From positions 72,207 to 136,206 of the forward strand of contig CABMPP010000010.1 in the NCBI GenBank assembly GCA_902388495.1: DNA of 64,000 nucleotides. Direction: 5' to 3'. How positions within the stretch are numbered: position 1 is the first letter of the stretch; every line of letters begins with the position of its first letter. Under the pieces are notes generated by a model. That model was not told the DNA's origin. It worked only from the letters and a program-made list of their open reading frames with translations, and searched no databases. Positions 38,329 through 47,103 of the stretch are shown one piece after another. This stretch comes from an uncultured Bacteroides sp. GTDB taxonomy: Bacteria > Bacteroidota > Bacteroidia > Bacteroidales > Bacteroidaceae. The position numbers were made by a program, and so were the translations under genes.

Positions 38329-39455
38329 CATTTGAGTTACAACATACAGACAGCAAGACAAATGCACGTGCCGGGTTGATTACGACTGACCACGGACAGA
38401 TAGAGACCCCTATCTTTATGCCGGTAGGTACGGTTGGAACCGTAAAAGGCGTACATCTGCCCGAGCTGAAAGAGGATATAAAGGCACAGATTATATTAGG
38501 TAATACCTATCACCTTTATTTACGTCCGGGACTGGAAGTAATAGAAAAAGCCGGTGGACTGCACAAGTTCAACGGCTTTGACCGTCCTATGCTGACGGAT
38601 AGCGGCGGCTTCCAAGTATTCTCATTATCCGGCATCCGCAAGTTGCGCGAAGAAGGCGCTGAATTCCGTTCGCACATTGACGGTAGCAAGCATATCTTTA
38701 CACCGGAAAAAGTGATGGATATTGAGCGCACCATCGGTGCGGATATTATGATGGCTTTTGATGAATGTCCTCCGGGAGATTCGGATTATGAATATGCCAA
38801 GAAATCAATGGGACTGACACACCGCTGGCTGGACCGCTGCATCAAGCGCTTCAATGAAACAGAACCGAAGTACGGCTATCGGCAAGCACTGTTCCCTATC
38901 GTGCAAGGTTGTGTTTATAGAGATTTGCGTACGCAGTCTGCCGAGTTTGTCGCTTCCAAGGAAGCCGAAGGCAATGCTATCGGCGGATTGGCGGTAGGCG
39001 AACCTGTAGACAAGATGTATGAGATGATTGAATTAGTGAATGAGATACTTCCCAAAGACAAACCTCGCTATCTGATGGGTGTGGGAACTCCGGTAAACAT
39101 CCTGGAAGGCATTGAACGCGGTGTCGATATGTTCGACTGCGTGATGCCCACCCGTAACGGACGTAATGGGATGCTCTTCACCAAAGACGGTATCATCAAT
39201 ATGCGCAACAAGAAATGGGAAATGGATTTCTCTCCTATTGAGGCCGACGGTGCTTCTTATGTAGATGTGATGTACAGCAAAGCTTATCTGCGGCACTTGT
39301 TTCATGCGCAAGAACTGCTTGCCATGCAGATAGCTTCTATTCATAATTTGGCATTTTATTTATGGTTGGTGGGCGAAGCCCGCAAACATATCATTGCCGG
39401 TGACTTCTCTACGTGGAAACCGATGATGGTGAAACGTGTATCAACGAGACTATGA
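38325..39455 (+). CDS. tgt: tRNA-guanine transglycosylase (queuine tRNA-ribosyltransferase), zinc cysteines missing
   Basis: A 376-residue Tgt exchanging G34 for a queuosine precursor in GUN-anticodon tRNAs. Catalytic aspartates are visible in LTDSGGFQVFSL near residue 90 and in the nucleophile motif MFDCVMPTRNGRNG near 265, and substrate-binding GGLAVGE is present. In the C-terminal region the usual CxCxxC zinc site before YSRAYLRHL is replaced: the residues are G, S and D in DGASYVDVMYSKAYLRHL, while the histidine in IASIHNL is kept. The structure must be stabilised without a Cys3-His zinc site. It overlaps both neighbours by ATGA. Confidence 0.95.
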   Translation: MTFELQHTDSKTNARAGLITTDHGQIETPIFMPVGTVGTVKGVHLPELKEDIKAQIILGNTYHLYLRPGLEVIEKAGGLHKFNGFDRPMLTDSGGFQVFSLSGIRKLREEGAEFRSHIDGSKHIFTPEKVMDIERTIGADIMMAFDECPPGDSDYEYAKKSMGLTHRWLDRCIKRFNETEPKYGYRQALFPIVQGCVYRDLRTQSAEFVASKEAEGNAIGGLAVGEPVDKMYEMIELVNEILPKDKPRYLMGVGTPVNILEGIERGVDMFDCVMPTRNGRNGMLFTKDGIINMRNKKWEMDFSPIEADGASYVDVMYSKAYLRHLFHAQELLAMQIASIHNLAFYLWLVGEARKHIIAGDFSTWKPMMVKRVSTRL

Positions 39456-40588
39456 GAAAATTCAACTGGAAGATATGGAAGGATATCAAGCTGCCGAGCG
39501 GTAAATTCCTCAAGCGGCTGGATTGGTACATCATTAAGAAGTTCCTGGGTACGTATGTCTTTGCTATTGTGCTGATTATCTCCATTGCGGTAGTGTTCGA
39601 CTTCAACGAGAAGATGGACCGTTTCATGTCGCACGAAGCGCCGTGGAATGCCATTGTTTTTGATTATTACCTGAACTTCATCCCCTACTTTGCCAATCTG
39701 TTCAGTCCGTTGTTTGTCTTCATTGCCGTAATCTTCTTCACTTCCAAACTGGCGGAGAACTCGGAAATCATTGCTATGTTCTCCACAGGTATGAGTTTCA
39801 AGCGAATGTTGCGTCCTTATATGGTGTCGGCAGCAATTATTGCCGTGGTAACATTTTGTTTGGGTTCTTACGTTATTCCTCAAGGCAGTGTGACGCGTAT
39901 CAATTTCGAGGATAAGTACTACAAACCCCGTAAGCAGAATACGGCACGGAACATTCAGTTGGAAGTCGACTCGGGTGTGATTGCATACATCGAGCGATTT
40001 GAGGACTATAGCAAAACCGGTTATCGTTTTTCTTTGGATAAGTTCAACGACAAGCAACTGGTTTCTCATCTTACTGCACGTTCCATTACTTATGATACGA
40101 CTTCTATACATAAGTGGATTGTAAAAGACTACATGATCCGCCAAATGGACGGCATGAAAGAAAGCATCACAAAAGGAGACCGCATTGACACTACCCTTTT
40201 TATGGAACCTGCCGACTTCCTGATCATGAAGAATCAACAGGAAATGCTGACCAGTCCCCAGTTAAGTGAGTACATTGACCGGCAGCGGCAGCGTGGTTTT
40301 GCCAATATCAAGGAGTTTGAGATAGAATACCATAAGCGTATTGCCATGTCGTTTGCCTCATTCATCCTGACGCTGATCGGCGTGTCCCTGTCGTCCAAGA
40401 AGACAAAAGGAGGAATGGGACTTCATTTGGGTATAGGCTTGGGCTTGAGTTTCTCTTATATTCTATTCCAGACCATTGCCTCTACTTTTGCAGTAAATGG
40501 TAATGTTCCTCCGGTGATTGCTGTATGGATACCGAATGTCCTTTATACATTCATTGCATTTTATCTGTATCAGAAGGCGCCGAAATAA
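39452..40588 (+). CDS. LptF/LptG-family permease (YjgP/YjgQ)
   Basis: A 378-residue membrane protein starting MRKFNWKIWKD at 39452, overlapping the tgt stop by 4 bp; the longer frame lies inside tgt. It has six predicted membrane helices: three in the N-terminal 140 residues (FLGTYVFAIVLIISIAVVF first), a periplasmic beta-rich part, and three after residue 300. The family forms the inner-membrane part of the Lpt machine that extracts lipopolysaccharide. Bacteroides usually has separate copies, and which of LptF or LptG this is cannot be decided. A very strong terminator follows. Confidence 0.92.
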   Translation: MRKFNWKIWKDIKLPSGKFLKRLDWYIIKKFLGTYVFAIVLIISIAVVFDFNEKMDRFMSHEAPWNAIVFDYYLNFIPYFANLFSPLFVFIAVIFFTSKLAENSEIIAMFSTGMSFKRMLRPYMVSAAIIAVVTFCLGSYVIPQGSVTRINFEDKYYKPRKQNTARNIQLEVDSGVIAYIERFEDYSKTGYRFSLDKFNDKQLVSHLTARSITYDTTSIHKWIVKDYMIRQMDGMKESITKGDRIDTTLFMEPADFLIMKNQQEMLTSPQLSEYIDRQRQRGFANIKEFEIEYHKRIAMSFASFILTLIGVSLSSKKTKGGMGLHLGIGLGLSFSYILFQTIASTFAVNGNVPPVIAVWIPNVLYTFIAFYLYQKAPK

Positions 40589-40622
40589 TAAATAAAGAAT
40601 TAATAAATAGACAGAAAATAAG

Positions 40623-40669
40623 AAGCCCCTCCCGCTCTTGTGTTACCACAAGTGCGGGAGGGGCTTTTT
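40623..40669. terminator. Strong bidirectional terminator
   Basis: A 20-bp stem with one mismatch (AAGCCCCTCCCGC... against ...GCGGGAGGGGCTT) around a TTAC loop, followed by T residues. It ends the lon operon and can also serve the convergent gene. Confidence 0.92.
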
Positions 40670-40785
40670 GTTGTATTCATTTTCCTCTTTTGTTCTGTTC
40701 TCTTTGAGAGTCGGCAAAGCATTGCCGGCTTTTAAGGGAACCCCTGCTTTCTTCTTACAGGTTCTTTAAGCTGTTGTAGAGCAAC

Positions 40786-41286
40786 TTAATTCAAGTAAGC
40801 AGAAAGGTCTGCAGCAGAGATGTTTTTGGCAATAATCACACCATTATCATCCAGTAAATAGTTTGTAAATCCACGGCCTAAGCGATACTTTTTGAACAGG
40901 CCGGAAGATTCGCCTTTAGTTTCCACGAAACAAGTGGGCGTAACTATTTGGTCCTTACGAATGGTTTCTTCGAAGATAGACTGATATTCATCGAACGAAA
41001 CAGAAACCATTTCCACATTATTACGGGCGGTAGAGCGAAGCGCATTGCTTAAACTTGCGTTCTGCATCCGGGATTGCGCATCATAACTTGCCCAAAAGCT
41101 AAGCAATACATATTTACCTTTCATGTCGGAAAGGTCGGTTCTGAATTGCTCGGCCGACATAGATTGGATCTTAAAATCCGGGGCTATGTCACCCACACTC
41201 AAACCTCCGGTTGGTTTGTCTTTTTCTACAAAAGAAGTCAAGGAACTTATTAGTAATACAACAAAAATCCATTTAGCATATCTCAT
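40786..41286 (-). CDS. Thioredoxin-fold (TlpA/AhpC-like) exported protein lacking the CxxC cysteines
   Basis: A 166-residue protein with signal peptide (MRYAKWIFVVLLISSLTSF). A redoxin-type domain begins GLSVGDIAPDFKIQS. Where TlpA-type proteins have WASWCGPC, this one reads WASYDAQSR (about residue 65-73), so the redox cysteines are absent. The cis-proline region (IVTPTCFVETKGE) and ending YLLDDNGVIIAKN are kept. It therefore keeps the fold but is unlikely to be a dithiol oxidoreductase; a binding or chaperone role is inference. It has its own promoter and a leader of about 125 nt. Confidence 0.8.
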   Translation of the reverse strand: MRYAKWIFVVLLISSLTSFVEKDKPTGGLSVGDIAPDFKIQSMSAEQFRTDLSDMKGKYVLLSFWASYDAQSRMQNASLSNALRSTARNNVEMVSVSFDEYQSIFEETIRKDQIVTPTCFVETKGESSGLFKKYRLGRGFTNYLLDDNGVIIAKNISAADLSAYLN

Positions 41287-41419
41287 GCACTACGGTTTTG
41301 GTTAATACTATCCGGGACTGTCCTTCAACAGTGATTTCTTCCCGGAACATTGTCTTTTCGGACTCTGCAATGAATAGGAATTCATTGATATTCAAAGCCT
41401 TTAATTCTGAAATCGGTTG

Positions 41420-41452
41420 CAAAGGTAAGTAATTCTCGAATTAAGTTCCAAA
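41420..41452 (-). promoter_or_regulatory. Predicted promoter of the thioredoxin-fold gene
   Basis: On the - strand TTTG (41449-41452) and TACCTTTG (41420-41427) are separated by 21 bp, a full Bacteroides-type promoter. The rest of the 345-bp gap (41287-41631) is the leader of this gene plus the serB promoter; no gene is seen there. Confidence 0.65.
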
Positions 41453-41598
41453 TAAACAAGCAATTTTCTCACTTTTTTGATATTGATTTTTATGTTATTT
41501 AGCATATTTGACGATATTTTCCCCTACTTTTGTTCACTGTAAAAGAACTCTATCTCAGTAAAAATGGGGATAAATTTCTTTTGCATTCGTTTTTACAT

Positions 41599-41606
41599 TA
41601 TTTTTG
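41599..41606 (+). promoter_or_regulatory. Predicted -7 element of serB
   Basis: TATTTTTG matches TAnnTTTG, 25 bp before the ATG. TTTG at 41580-41583 is closer than usual for a -33. Confidence 0.45.
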
Positions 41607-41631
41607 TAGCCTCTTATTAAATAGATGACTT

Positions 41632-42861
41632 ATGCAACCATTGAACACTGAACTTATCCTTATTCGTATCACGGGCGAAGACCGTCCGGGCCTGACGGCT
41701 TCTGTCACCGAGATTCTGGCCAAGTATGATGCGACTATTCTCGATATCGGCCAGGCAGACATTCACAACACCCTTTCATTGGGTATTCTGTGCAAGACGG
41801 AAGAGCAACATTCGGGTTTTATCATGAAAGAGTTGCTTTTCAAGGCTTCGTCTTTGGGAGTGACTGTCCGCTTTTACCCTATCTCTACAAAAGAATATGA
41901 AGACTGGGTGAACATGCAGGGCAAGAACCGATACATTCTGACTTTGTTGGGGCGTAAACTGTCGGCCCGCCAGATATCGGCAGTCACCCGTATCCTTGCA
42001 GAACAAAGTATGAATATCGATGCCATCAAGCGCCTTACGGGACGTATCCCACTGAATGAGTGTGAGTCCCGTACGCGGGCATGTATCGAGTTCTCCGTTC
42101 GTGGAACGCCGAAAGACCGCATTGCCATGCAGGAACAACTGATGCAGTTGGCCACTGACCTGGAAATGGATTTCTCCTTCCAGCTGGACAATATGTATCG
42201 CCGGATGCGCCGTTTGATTTGTTTCGATATGGACTCCACATTGATTGAAACGGAAGTAATTGATGAACTGGCAATGCGTGCAGGCGTAGGCGATCAGGTA
42301 AAAGCCATTACAGAGCGTGCCATGCGTGGCGAGATAGATTTCATAGAAAGCTTCCGCGAACGGGTAGCATTGCTGAAAGGTCTGGACGAATCTGTGATGC
42401 AGGAAATCGCAGAAAAGTTGCCGATAACGGAGGGTGTGGACCGCTTGATGTACGTTTTGAAGAAATACGGTTACAAGATAGCCATCCTCTCGGGAGGTTT
42501 TACTTACTTCGGGCAATATCTCCAAAAGAAGTACGGAATAGATTATGTATACGCCAATGAGCTGGAGATAGAGGATGGAAAACTGACCGGCCGCTATCTG
42601 GGTGACGTGGTAGACGGTAAACGTAAAGCCGAACTCCTGCGGCTGATAGCTCAGGTTGAGAAGGTGGACATTGCCCAGACCATTGCCGTGGGTGATGGTG
42701 CCAATGACCTGCCGATGCTTGGAGTTGCCGGGTTGGGAATAGCCTTCCATGCCAAGCCCAAAGTGGTGGCAAATGCCAAGCAATCCATTAATACCATCGG
42801 TCTGGACGGAGTGCTTTATTTCCTCGGTTTCAAAGACTCGTATATCGATATTCCCCGATAA
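41632..42861 (+). CDS. serB: Phosphoserine phosphatase with N-terminal ACT domains
   Basis: A 409-residue SerB. Two ACT-like domains (about 5-85 and 98-180, starting ELILIRITGEDRPGLTASVTE) are followed by a HAD phosphatase. HAD motif I is FDMDSTLIETEVIDELA near 200, motif II SGG near 290 and motif IV VGDGANDLPML near 360. It carries out the last step of serine synthesis; the ACT domains may sense an amino acid. It is a single-gene unit on the + strand. Confidence 0.95.
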   Translation: MQPLNTELILIRITGEDRPGLTASVTEILAKYDATILDIGQADIHNTLSLGILCKTEEQHSGFIMKELLFKASSLGVTVRFYPISTKEYEDWVNMQGKNRYILTLLGRKLSARQISAVTRILAEQSMNIDAIKRLTGRIPLNECESRTRACIEFSVRGTPKDRIAMQEQLMQLATDLEMDFSFQLDNMYRRMRRLICFDMDSTLIETEVIDELAMRAGVGDQVKAITERAMRGEIDFIESFRERVALLKGLDESVMQEIAEKLPITEGVDRLMYVLKKYGYKIAILSGGFTYFGQYLQKKYGIDYVYANELEIEDGKLTGRYLGDVVDGKRKAELLRLIAQVEKVDIAQTIAVGDGANDLPMLGVAGLGIAFHAKPKVVANAKQSINTIGLDGVLYFLGFKDSYIDIPR

Positions 42862-42960
42862 GAAGGGGCTTTTGCAATACTTCTGTAAGTTCTTGGGGTA
42901 ATTAATTATCCTAAGAACTTATTTTTTAGTGGTAAGGGCTTATTTTAGAAGTCTTTTTCC

Positions 42961-42968
42961 TATCTTTG
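42961..42968 (+). promoter_or_regulatory. Predicted -7 element of the DEAD-box helicase gene
   Basis: TATCTTTG matches TAnnTTTG. +1 near 42975 excludes the ATG-like start at 42966 and supports 42990. Confidence 0.55.
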
Positions 42969-42989
42969 CCGACAAATCAAAAGAGACAC

Positions 42990-44279
42990 ATGAAGTTTTC
43001 CGAACTAAAATTAAATGGCAAGGTGCTCGAAGCATTGGATGCCATGCGCTTTGAAGAGTGCACTCCCATACAAGAAAAATCAATACCCGTCATACTCGAA
43101 GGTCGAGATTTAATAGCGGTAGCTCAAACCGGAACGGGAAAAACAGCTGCTTACTTATTGCCTATACTGAACCAGTTGTCCGAAGGCGGACATCCGGCAG
43201 ATGCCATCAACTGCATTGTGATGGCTCCCACCCGCGAGCTGGCGCAGCAGATAGACCAGCAGATGGAGGGATTCTCTTATTTCATGCCGGTTTCCAGTGT
43301 AGCTGTCTACGGTGGTAATGACGGAGTTCTGTTCGAGCAGCAGAAGAGAGGACTGACTTTGGGAGCCGATGTCGTAATCGCTACTCCTGGACGCTTGATT
43401 GCTCACCTCAGCCTCGGTTATGTGGACCTTTCGCGTGTCTCCTATTTTATTCTGGATGAAGCAGACCGTATGCTGGATATGGGATTTTATGACGACATCA
43501 TGCAGATTGTGAAATACCTCCCTAAAGAGCGCCAGACAATTATGTTCTCTGCCACAATGCCGGCCAAAATCCAGCAGTTGGCAAACAATATTCTGAATAA
43601 CCCTGCTGAAGTAAAGCTGGCAGTTTCCAAACCTGCCGAGAAGATAGTACAGGCTGCCTATGTATGCTACGAAAATCAGAAGTTGGGCATTATCCGTAGC
43701 CTTTTTGCCGAAGAGACGCCGGAGCGCGTCATCATCTTCGCCTCTTCCAAACTCAAAGTAAAGGAAGTGACGAAATCATTGAAGCAAATGAAGCTGAATG
43801 TAGGAGAAATGCATTCTGACCTGGAACAATCGCAGCGTGAGGAAGTAATGCACGAATTCAAGGCCGGCCGCATCAACATCCTGGTAGCAACGGATATTGT
43901 GGCACGCGGTATTGATATCGACGACATCCGCCTGGTGCTTAACTACGATGTACCCCATGACAGCGAAGACTATGTGCACCGCATCGGACGTACGGCGCGT
44001 GCCAATAACGACGGTGTTGCCATAACCTTCATCTCCGAAAAGGAACAAGGTAACTTTAAGAACATCGAGAAGTTTCTGGATAAAGACATTTATAAGATAC
44101 CGGTTCCCGAAGAACTGGGAGAAGCTCCGGAGTATAAACCGCGTTCGGGAGGCGATGGAGGCAGACGAGGCAGCTACGGTAACGGCGGGCGCAAACAAGG
44201 AAACAGCAGAAACAACCGGAATAGCGGAAATAGTGGTAGATCCAAACCCAGGCGTCCACAAAACAATGAAAAGAGATAG
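42990..44279 (+). CDS. rhlE: DEAD-box ATP-dependent RNA helicase (RhlE group)
   Basis: A 429-residue helicase. Start MKFSELKLN at 42990. The Q motif TPIQEKSIP is near 29, motif I AQTGTGKT near 46, motif Ia PTRELAQQ near 80, motif II DEAD near 160, motif III SAT near 190, motif V ATDIVARGIDIDD near 300 and motif VI HRIGRTAR near 330. The C-terminal tail from about 385 is glycine-, arginine- and asparagine-rich (RGSYGNGGRKQGNSRNNR), typical of RhlE. It unwinds RNA in ribosome assembly or cold adaptation. Its terminator overlaps the end of the convergent gene. Confidence 0.93.
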   Translation: MKFSELKLNGKVLEALDAMRFEECTPIQEKSIPVILEGRDLIAVAQTGTGKTAAYLLPILNQLSEGGHPADAINCIVMAPTRELAQQIDQQMEGFSYFMPVSSVAVYGGNDGVLFEQQKRGLTLGADVVIATPGRLIAHLSLGYVDLSRVSYFILDEADRMLDMGFYDDIMQIVKYLPKERQTIMFSATMPAKIQQLANNILNNPAEVKLAVSKPAEKIVQAAYVCYENQKLGIIRSLFAEETPERVIIFASSKLKVKEVTKSLKQMKLNVGEMHSDLEQSQREEVMHEFKAGRINILVATDIVARGIDIDDIRLVLNYDVPHDSEDYVHRIGRTARANNDGVAITFISEKEQGNFKNIEKFLDKDIYKIPVPEELGEAPEYKPRSGGDGGRRGSYGNGGRKQGNSRNNRNSGNSGRSKPRRPQNNEKR

Positions 44280-44301
44280 AAAGCGGATTATTCCGCTTTT
44301 T
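44280..44301. terminator. Terminator shared with the convergent coding sequence
   Basis: AAAGCGGA (44280-44287) and TCCGCTTT (44292-44299) with a TTAT loop and a T run. The right arm lies inside the last codons of the - strand gene whose stop is at 44288-44290. Confidence 0.8.
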
Positions 44302-45082
44302 TTATGTTCAGTTTATTGTCGAAGCCGATAGTCATATCAATCAGATTGTATACAGAACTTTCGGGAATACGGAGTGTTGCCTGGTAGTGATATCCCTTGC
44401 TGTCCACTCCTGCAAAGTTCATATCGGCAAGGATGGTTTGACTCAGAAACTCTTCCGGGAAGATATCTGCAAACATCTTCTTGGTGATGTCCTGCCCGTA
44501 AAGCATTTGTCTTCCTTCGTACACACAGATGTGTATTACGTTGTCGTAGTACACATTGTCCAGGCTGATTCCTTCGGAATAGGACGTCTTGATAACTTTC
44601 ATTTTAGAAGGATTGATATACACATATCCTCTGTATCTTGTACCTTTGTACATCACAATGCTGTCCTTCTTTATCACCTCCGGCGTGGTCGGTATTACCT
44701 CTACTTCGCGATTGGTGAAAACCAGGCTGTCCTCTGCATTCTCCGATTTATGCAACTTCACAATCTCGTCCGCCAGGGAGTGGAACCAAAAGCTGTATTC
44801 CGTCTGGCGGTCTATCTTGTAGGCTACGGTTTCGTTGCCATACACATAAATCGTGTCGTGAACTATTTTAAAAGAAACAGGGGCATTCTGCGGATCGGCA
44901 TAATAAATACTGTCTCCTTCAATATGCATCAATGGCATATCGGTTTCGTCGTCCAGCCAAACACCTTGCAACAACTGCTTGGCGGTGAGATCTTCTTTCT
45001 CAGAAACCTCTTTACTCTGATTGCTGCCGCACGATGCCAACGAAACAGCAAGTACAATGAGAACTGTACCCCATTTTATCAT
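44288..45082 (-). CDS. DUF4738-type lipoprotein
   Basis: A 264-residue lipoprotein with lipobox LASC (Cys18). The mature part starts with a charged linker followed by a beta-rich domain, QLLQGVWLDDETDMPLMHIEGD, and a second half of repeating beta-strands ending TIGFDNKLNIKKAE. It resembles DUF4738 proteins of Bacteroides, for which I know no function. It is upstream-separated from ugd by 30 bp on the same strand, so the two may be cotranscribed. Its last codons form half of the terminator of the helicase gene. Confidence 0.7.
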   Translation of the reverse strand: MIKWGTVLIVLAVSLASCGSNQSKEVSEKEDLTAKQLLQGVWLDDETDMPLMHIEGDSIYYADPQNAPVSFKIVHDTIYVYGNETVAYKIDRQTEYSFWFHSLADEIVKLHKSENAEDSLVFTNREVEVIPTTPEVIKKDSIVMYKGTRYRGYVYINPSKMKVIKTSYSEGISLDNVYYDNVIHICVYEGRQMLYGQDITKKMFADIFPEEFLSQTILADMNFAGVDSKGYHYQATLRIPESSVYNLIDMTIGFDNKLNIKKAE

Positions 45083-45112
45083 AGCGCCCTGACTTTCTCT
45101 TTGTTCTATACT

Positions 45113-46426
45113 TTATTTCCCGATGCAATAGTACGTAAAACCTTGCTCTTCCATGTCTTTCTTCTCGTAAATATTACGACCGTCCAGAACCAGCGGCTGC
45201 TCCATGGTCTTCTTGATGACAGCCCATGATGGCAAACGGAATTCTTTCCACTCCGTCACCAGCATCAACGCATCTGCATCCAGCGCAGCGTCGTACATAT
45301 CTGTTGCATAATAAATGCAGTCTCCGATGCGGCGGCGGCATTCGTTCATGGCAGCCGGGTCGTAAGCACGGAGCTTGCAGCCTGCTTCCTTCAGCTTCTC
45401 TATCAGTACCAGGGCAGGAGCTTCGCGCATATCATCCGTCTCCGGTTTGAAGGCCAATCCCCACAGGGCGATGGTCTTTCCTTTCAGGTCATTATTGAAA
45501 TGCTTCTGCAGTTTCTCGAACAAAATGCTTTTCTGATTCTCGTTAACCTCTTCTACGGCTTGGAGTACACGCATTTTGTAGCCATTTTGCTCTGCAGTCT
45601 TTATCAGCGCCTTTACGTCCTTGGGGAAACAGGAACCGCCGTAACCGATGCCCGGATAGAGGAACTTGCGCCCGATGCGAGTATCGGAACCAATACCGCT
45701 ACGCACCATGTTTACGTCCGCTCCTACCAGCTCGCACAAGTTGGCTATGTCGTTCATAAAGCTGATGCGGGTAGCAAGCATAGAGTTTGCTGCATATTTG
45801 GTCATTTCAGCAGAAGGAATATCCATAAAGATAACACGGAAATTGTTCAGCAAGAATGGCTTATAGAGCTTACTCATTATTTTTTCGGCACGTGCCGACT
45901 CCACTCCCACTACTACGCGGTCGGGGCTCATAAAGTCGTTGACGGCATTACCTTCTTTCAAAAACTCCGGGTTAGAAGCTACGTCAAAGACGAGGTCGCT
46001 TCCTCTCTTATCAAGCTCTTCCTGAATGGCGGCACGTACTTTCTTGGCCGTGCCCACAGGCACTGTGCTCTTGGTAACCACCAGGACATACTTCTGCATG
46101 TGGCGTCCGATGGTACGCGCCACTGCCAGTACATAGCTCAAATCGGCACTGCCATCTTCGTCGGGAGGCGTACCTACGGCGCTGAACACTACGTCCACTT
46201 CGTTCAGGCAACTTTCCAGGGAAGTTGTGAATTGCAGGCGTCCTGCCTTTGCGTTGCGGATTACCATCTCTTCCAGTCCATTCTCATAAATGGGAATGAT
46301 ACCTTTTTTCAGTGACTCTATCTTTTCACTGTTCGTATCTACGCATATCACGTTGACACCGATTTCTGCAAAGCAGGTGCCGGTTACTAAACCGACGTAT
46401 CCTGTACCGACAATAGCTATCTTCAT
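45113..46426 (-). CDS. ugd: UDP-glucose 6-dehydrogenase
   Basis: A 437-residue enzyme oxidising UDP-glucose to UDP-glucuronate. Visible are the NAD-binding IVGTGYVGLVTG (residues 4-15), VTKSTVPVGTA near 118, NPEFLKEG near 158, and the catalytic cysteine motif GYGGSCFPKD near 260. The C-terminal UDP-binding domain shows WGLAFKPETDDMREAPA near 328. The product feeds capsule or exopolysaccharide synthesis. It starts 5 bp downstream of rfbC, forming a nucleotide-sugar pair. Confidence 0.96.
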   Translation of the reverse strand: MKIAIVGTGYVGLVTGTCFAEIGVNVICVDTNSEKIESLKKGIIPIYENGLEEMVIRNAKAGRLQFTTSLESCLNEVDVVFSAVGTPPDEDGSADLSYVLAVARTIGRHMQKYVLVVTKSTVPVGTAKKVRAAIQEELDKRGSDLVFDVASNPEFLKEGNAVNDFMSPDRVVVGVESARAEKIMSKLYKPFLLNNFRVIFMDIPSAEMTKYAANSMLATRISFMNDIANLCELVGADVNMVRSGIGSDTRIGRKFLYPGIGYGGSCFPKDVKALIKTAEQNGYKMRVLQAVEEVNENQKSILFEKLQKHFNNDLKGKTIALWGLAFKPETDDMREAPALVLIEKLKEAGCKLRAYDPAAMNECRRRIGDCIYYATDMYDAALDADALMLVTEWKEFRLPSWAVIKKTMEQPLVLDGRNIYEKKDMEEQGFTYYCIGK

Positions 46427-46431
46427 GGGGA

Positions 46432-46980
46432 TTACTCAAAACATTCCGCATCCTTGAACGATACGGCGTGTCCGTCTTTATCTGATAATATAAGTTGTTC
46501 TTCTGCAATGGGCCAGTCTATGCCGATCGTTTCGTCGTTGAAGCGGATAGAAGCCTCCGATTGCGGTGCATAGGCATTGTCTACTTTATAAGTAAAGACA
46601 GCTTCGTCGCTCAACACCAGGAATCCATGTGCAAATCCGCGTGGAATGAAGAACTGGCGTTTGTTTTCCTCGCTCAGTTCCACGCTGACGTACTTCCCGA
46701 ATGTAGGGGACGATTTTCTTAAATCAACGGCCACATCCAGTACCTTTCCTTTGAGGACACGTACCAACTTGGCCTGACTGCACTCACCTTTCTGATAATG
46801 CAGGCCGCGCAATACGCCGAACGAAGATTTGGACTCATTGTCCTGGATAAAGTGTACCTCTCCGATATGCGTACGGAATTCCTCTTCCTTGAACGCTTCC
46901 ATAAAATATCCGCGTGCATCGGTGAATACCTTGGGTTCTATCAGCCATACGCCGTCGATTTCAGTCTGTATATAGTTCAT
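46432..46980 (-). CDS. rfbC: dTDP-4-dehydrorhamnose 3,5-epimerase
   Basis: A 182-residue cupin epimerase of dTDP-rhamnose synthesis. The active-site histidine is in LRGLHYQKG near 62, the catalytic tyrosine region is VFTYKVDNAYAPQSE near 130, and PRGFAHGFLVL is near 115. The start MNYIQTEIDGVWLIEPK is conserved. The other rml genes are not nearby. Together with ugd it supplies sugars for surface polysaccharide. A -7 element lies at 47009-47016 on the same strand. Confidence 0.95.
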   Translation of the reverse strand: MNYIQTEIDGVWLIEPKVFTDARGYFMEAFKEEEFRTHIGEVHFIQDNESKSSFGVLRGLHYQKGECSQAKLVRVLKGKVLDVAVDLRKSSPTFGKYVSVELSEENKRQFFIPRGFAHGFLVLSDEAVFTYKVDNAYAPQSEASIRFNDETIGIDWPIAEEQLILSDKDGHAVSFKDAECFE

Positions 46981-47008
46981 TTCTCAATATGTTTATGATA
47001 ACTCGCTG

Positions 47009-47016
47009 CAAAAGTA
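47009..47016 (-). promoter_or_regulatory. Predicted -7 element of rfbC-ugd
   Basis: On the - strand TACTTTTG matches TAnnTTTG, 28 bp before the rfbC ATG. Confidence 0.5.
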
Positions 47017-47091
47017 GGAAAAAAATGGGCATGTTTATAATTTGTTGATAAGAAAAAGTGCTTGCAACTGGCGTATATTCGATATTTCCGC

Positions 47092-47099
47092 TACTTTTG
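47092..47099 (+). promoter_or_regulatory. Predicted -7 element directly at the start of the HU/SPOR gene
   Basis: TACTTTTG matches TAnnTTTG and ends 4 bp before the ATG at 47104, so the transcript would be leaderless or nearly so. Confidence 0.45.
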
Positions 47100-47103
47100 T
47101 AGC

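Noticed and set aside
36463..38367. 634-codon - strand open frame opposite lon
   Set aside because: Shadow of lon; composition is typical of antisense frames and there is no family resemblance.
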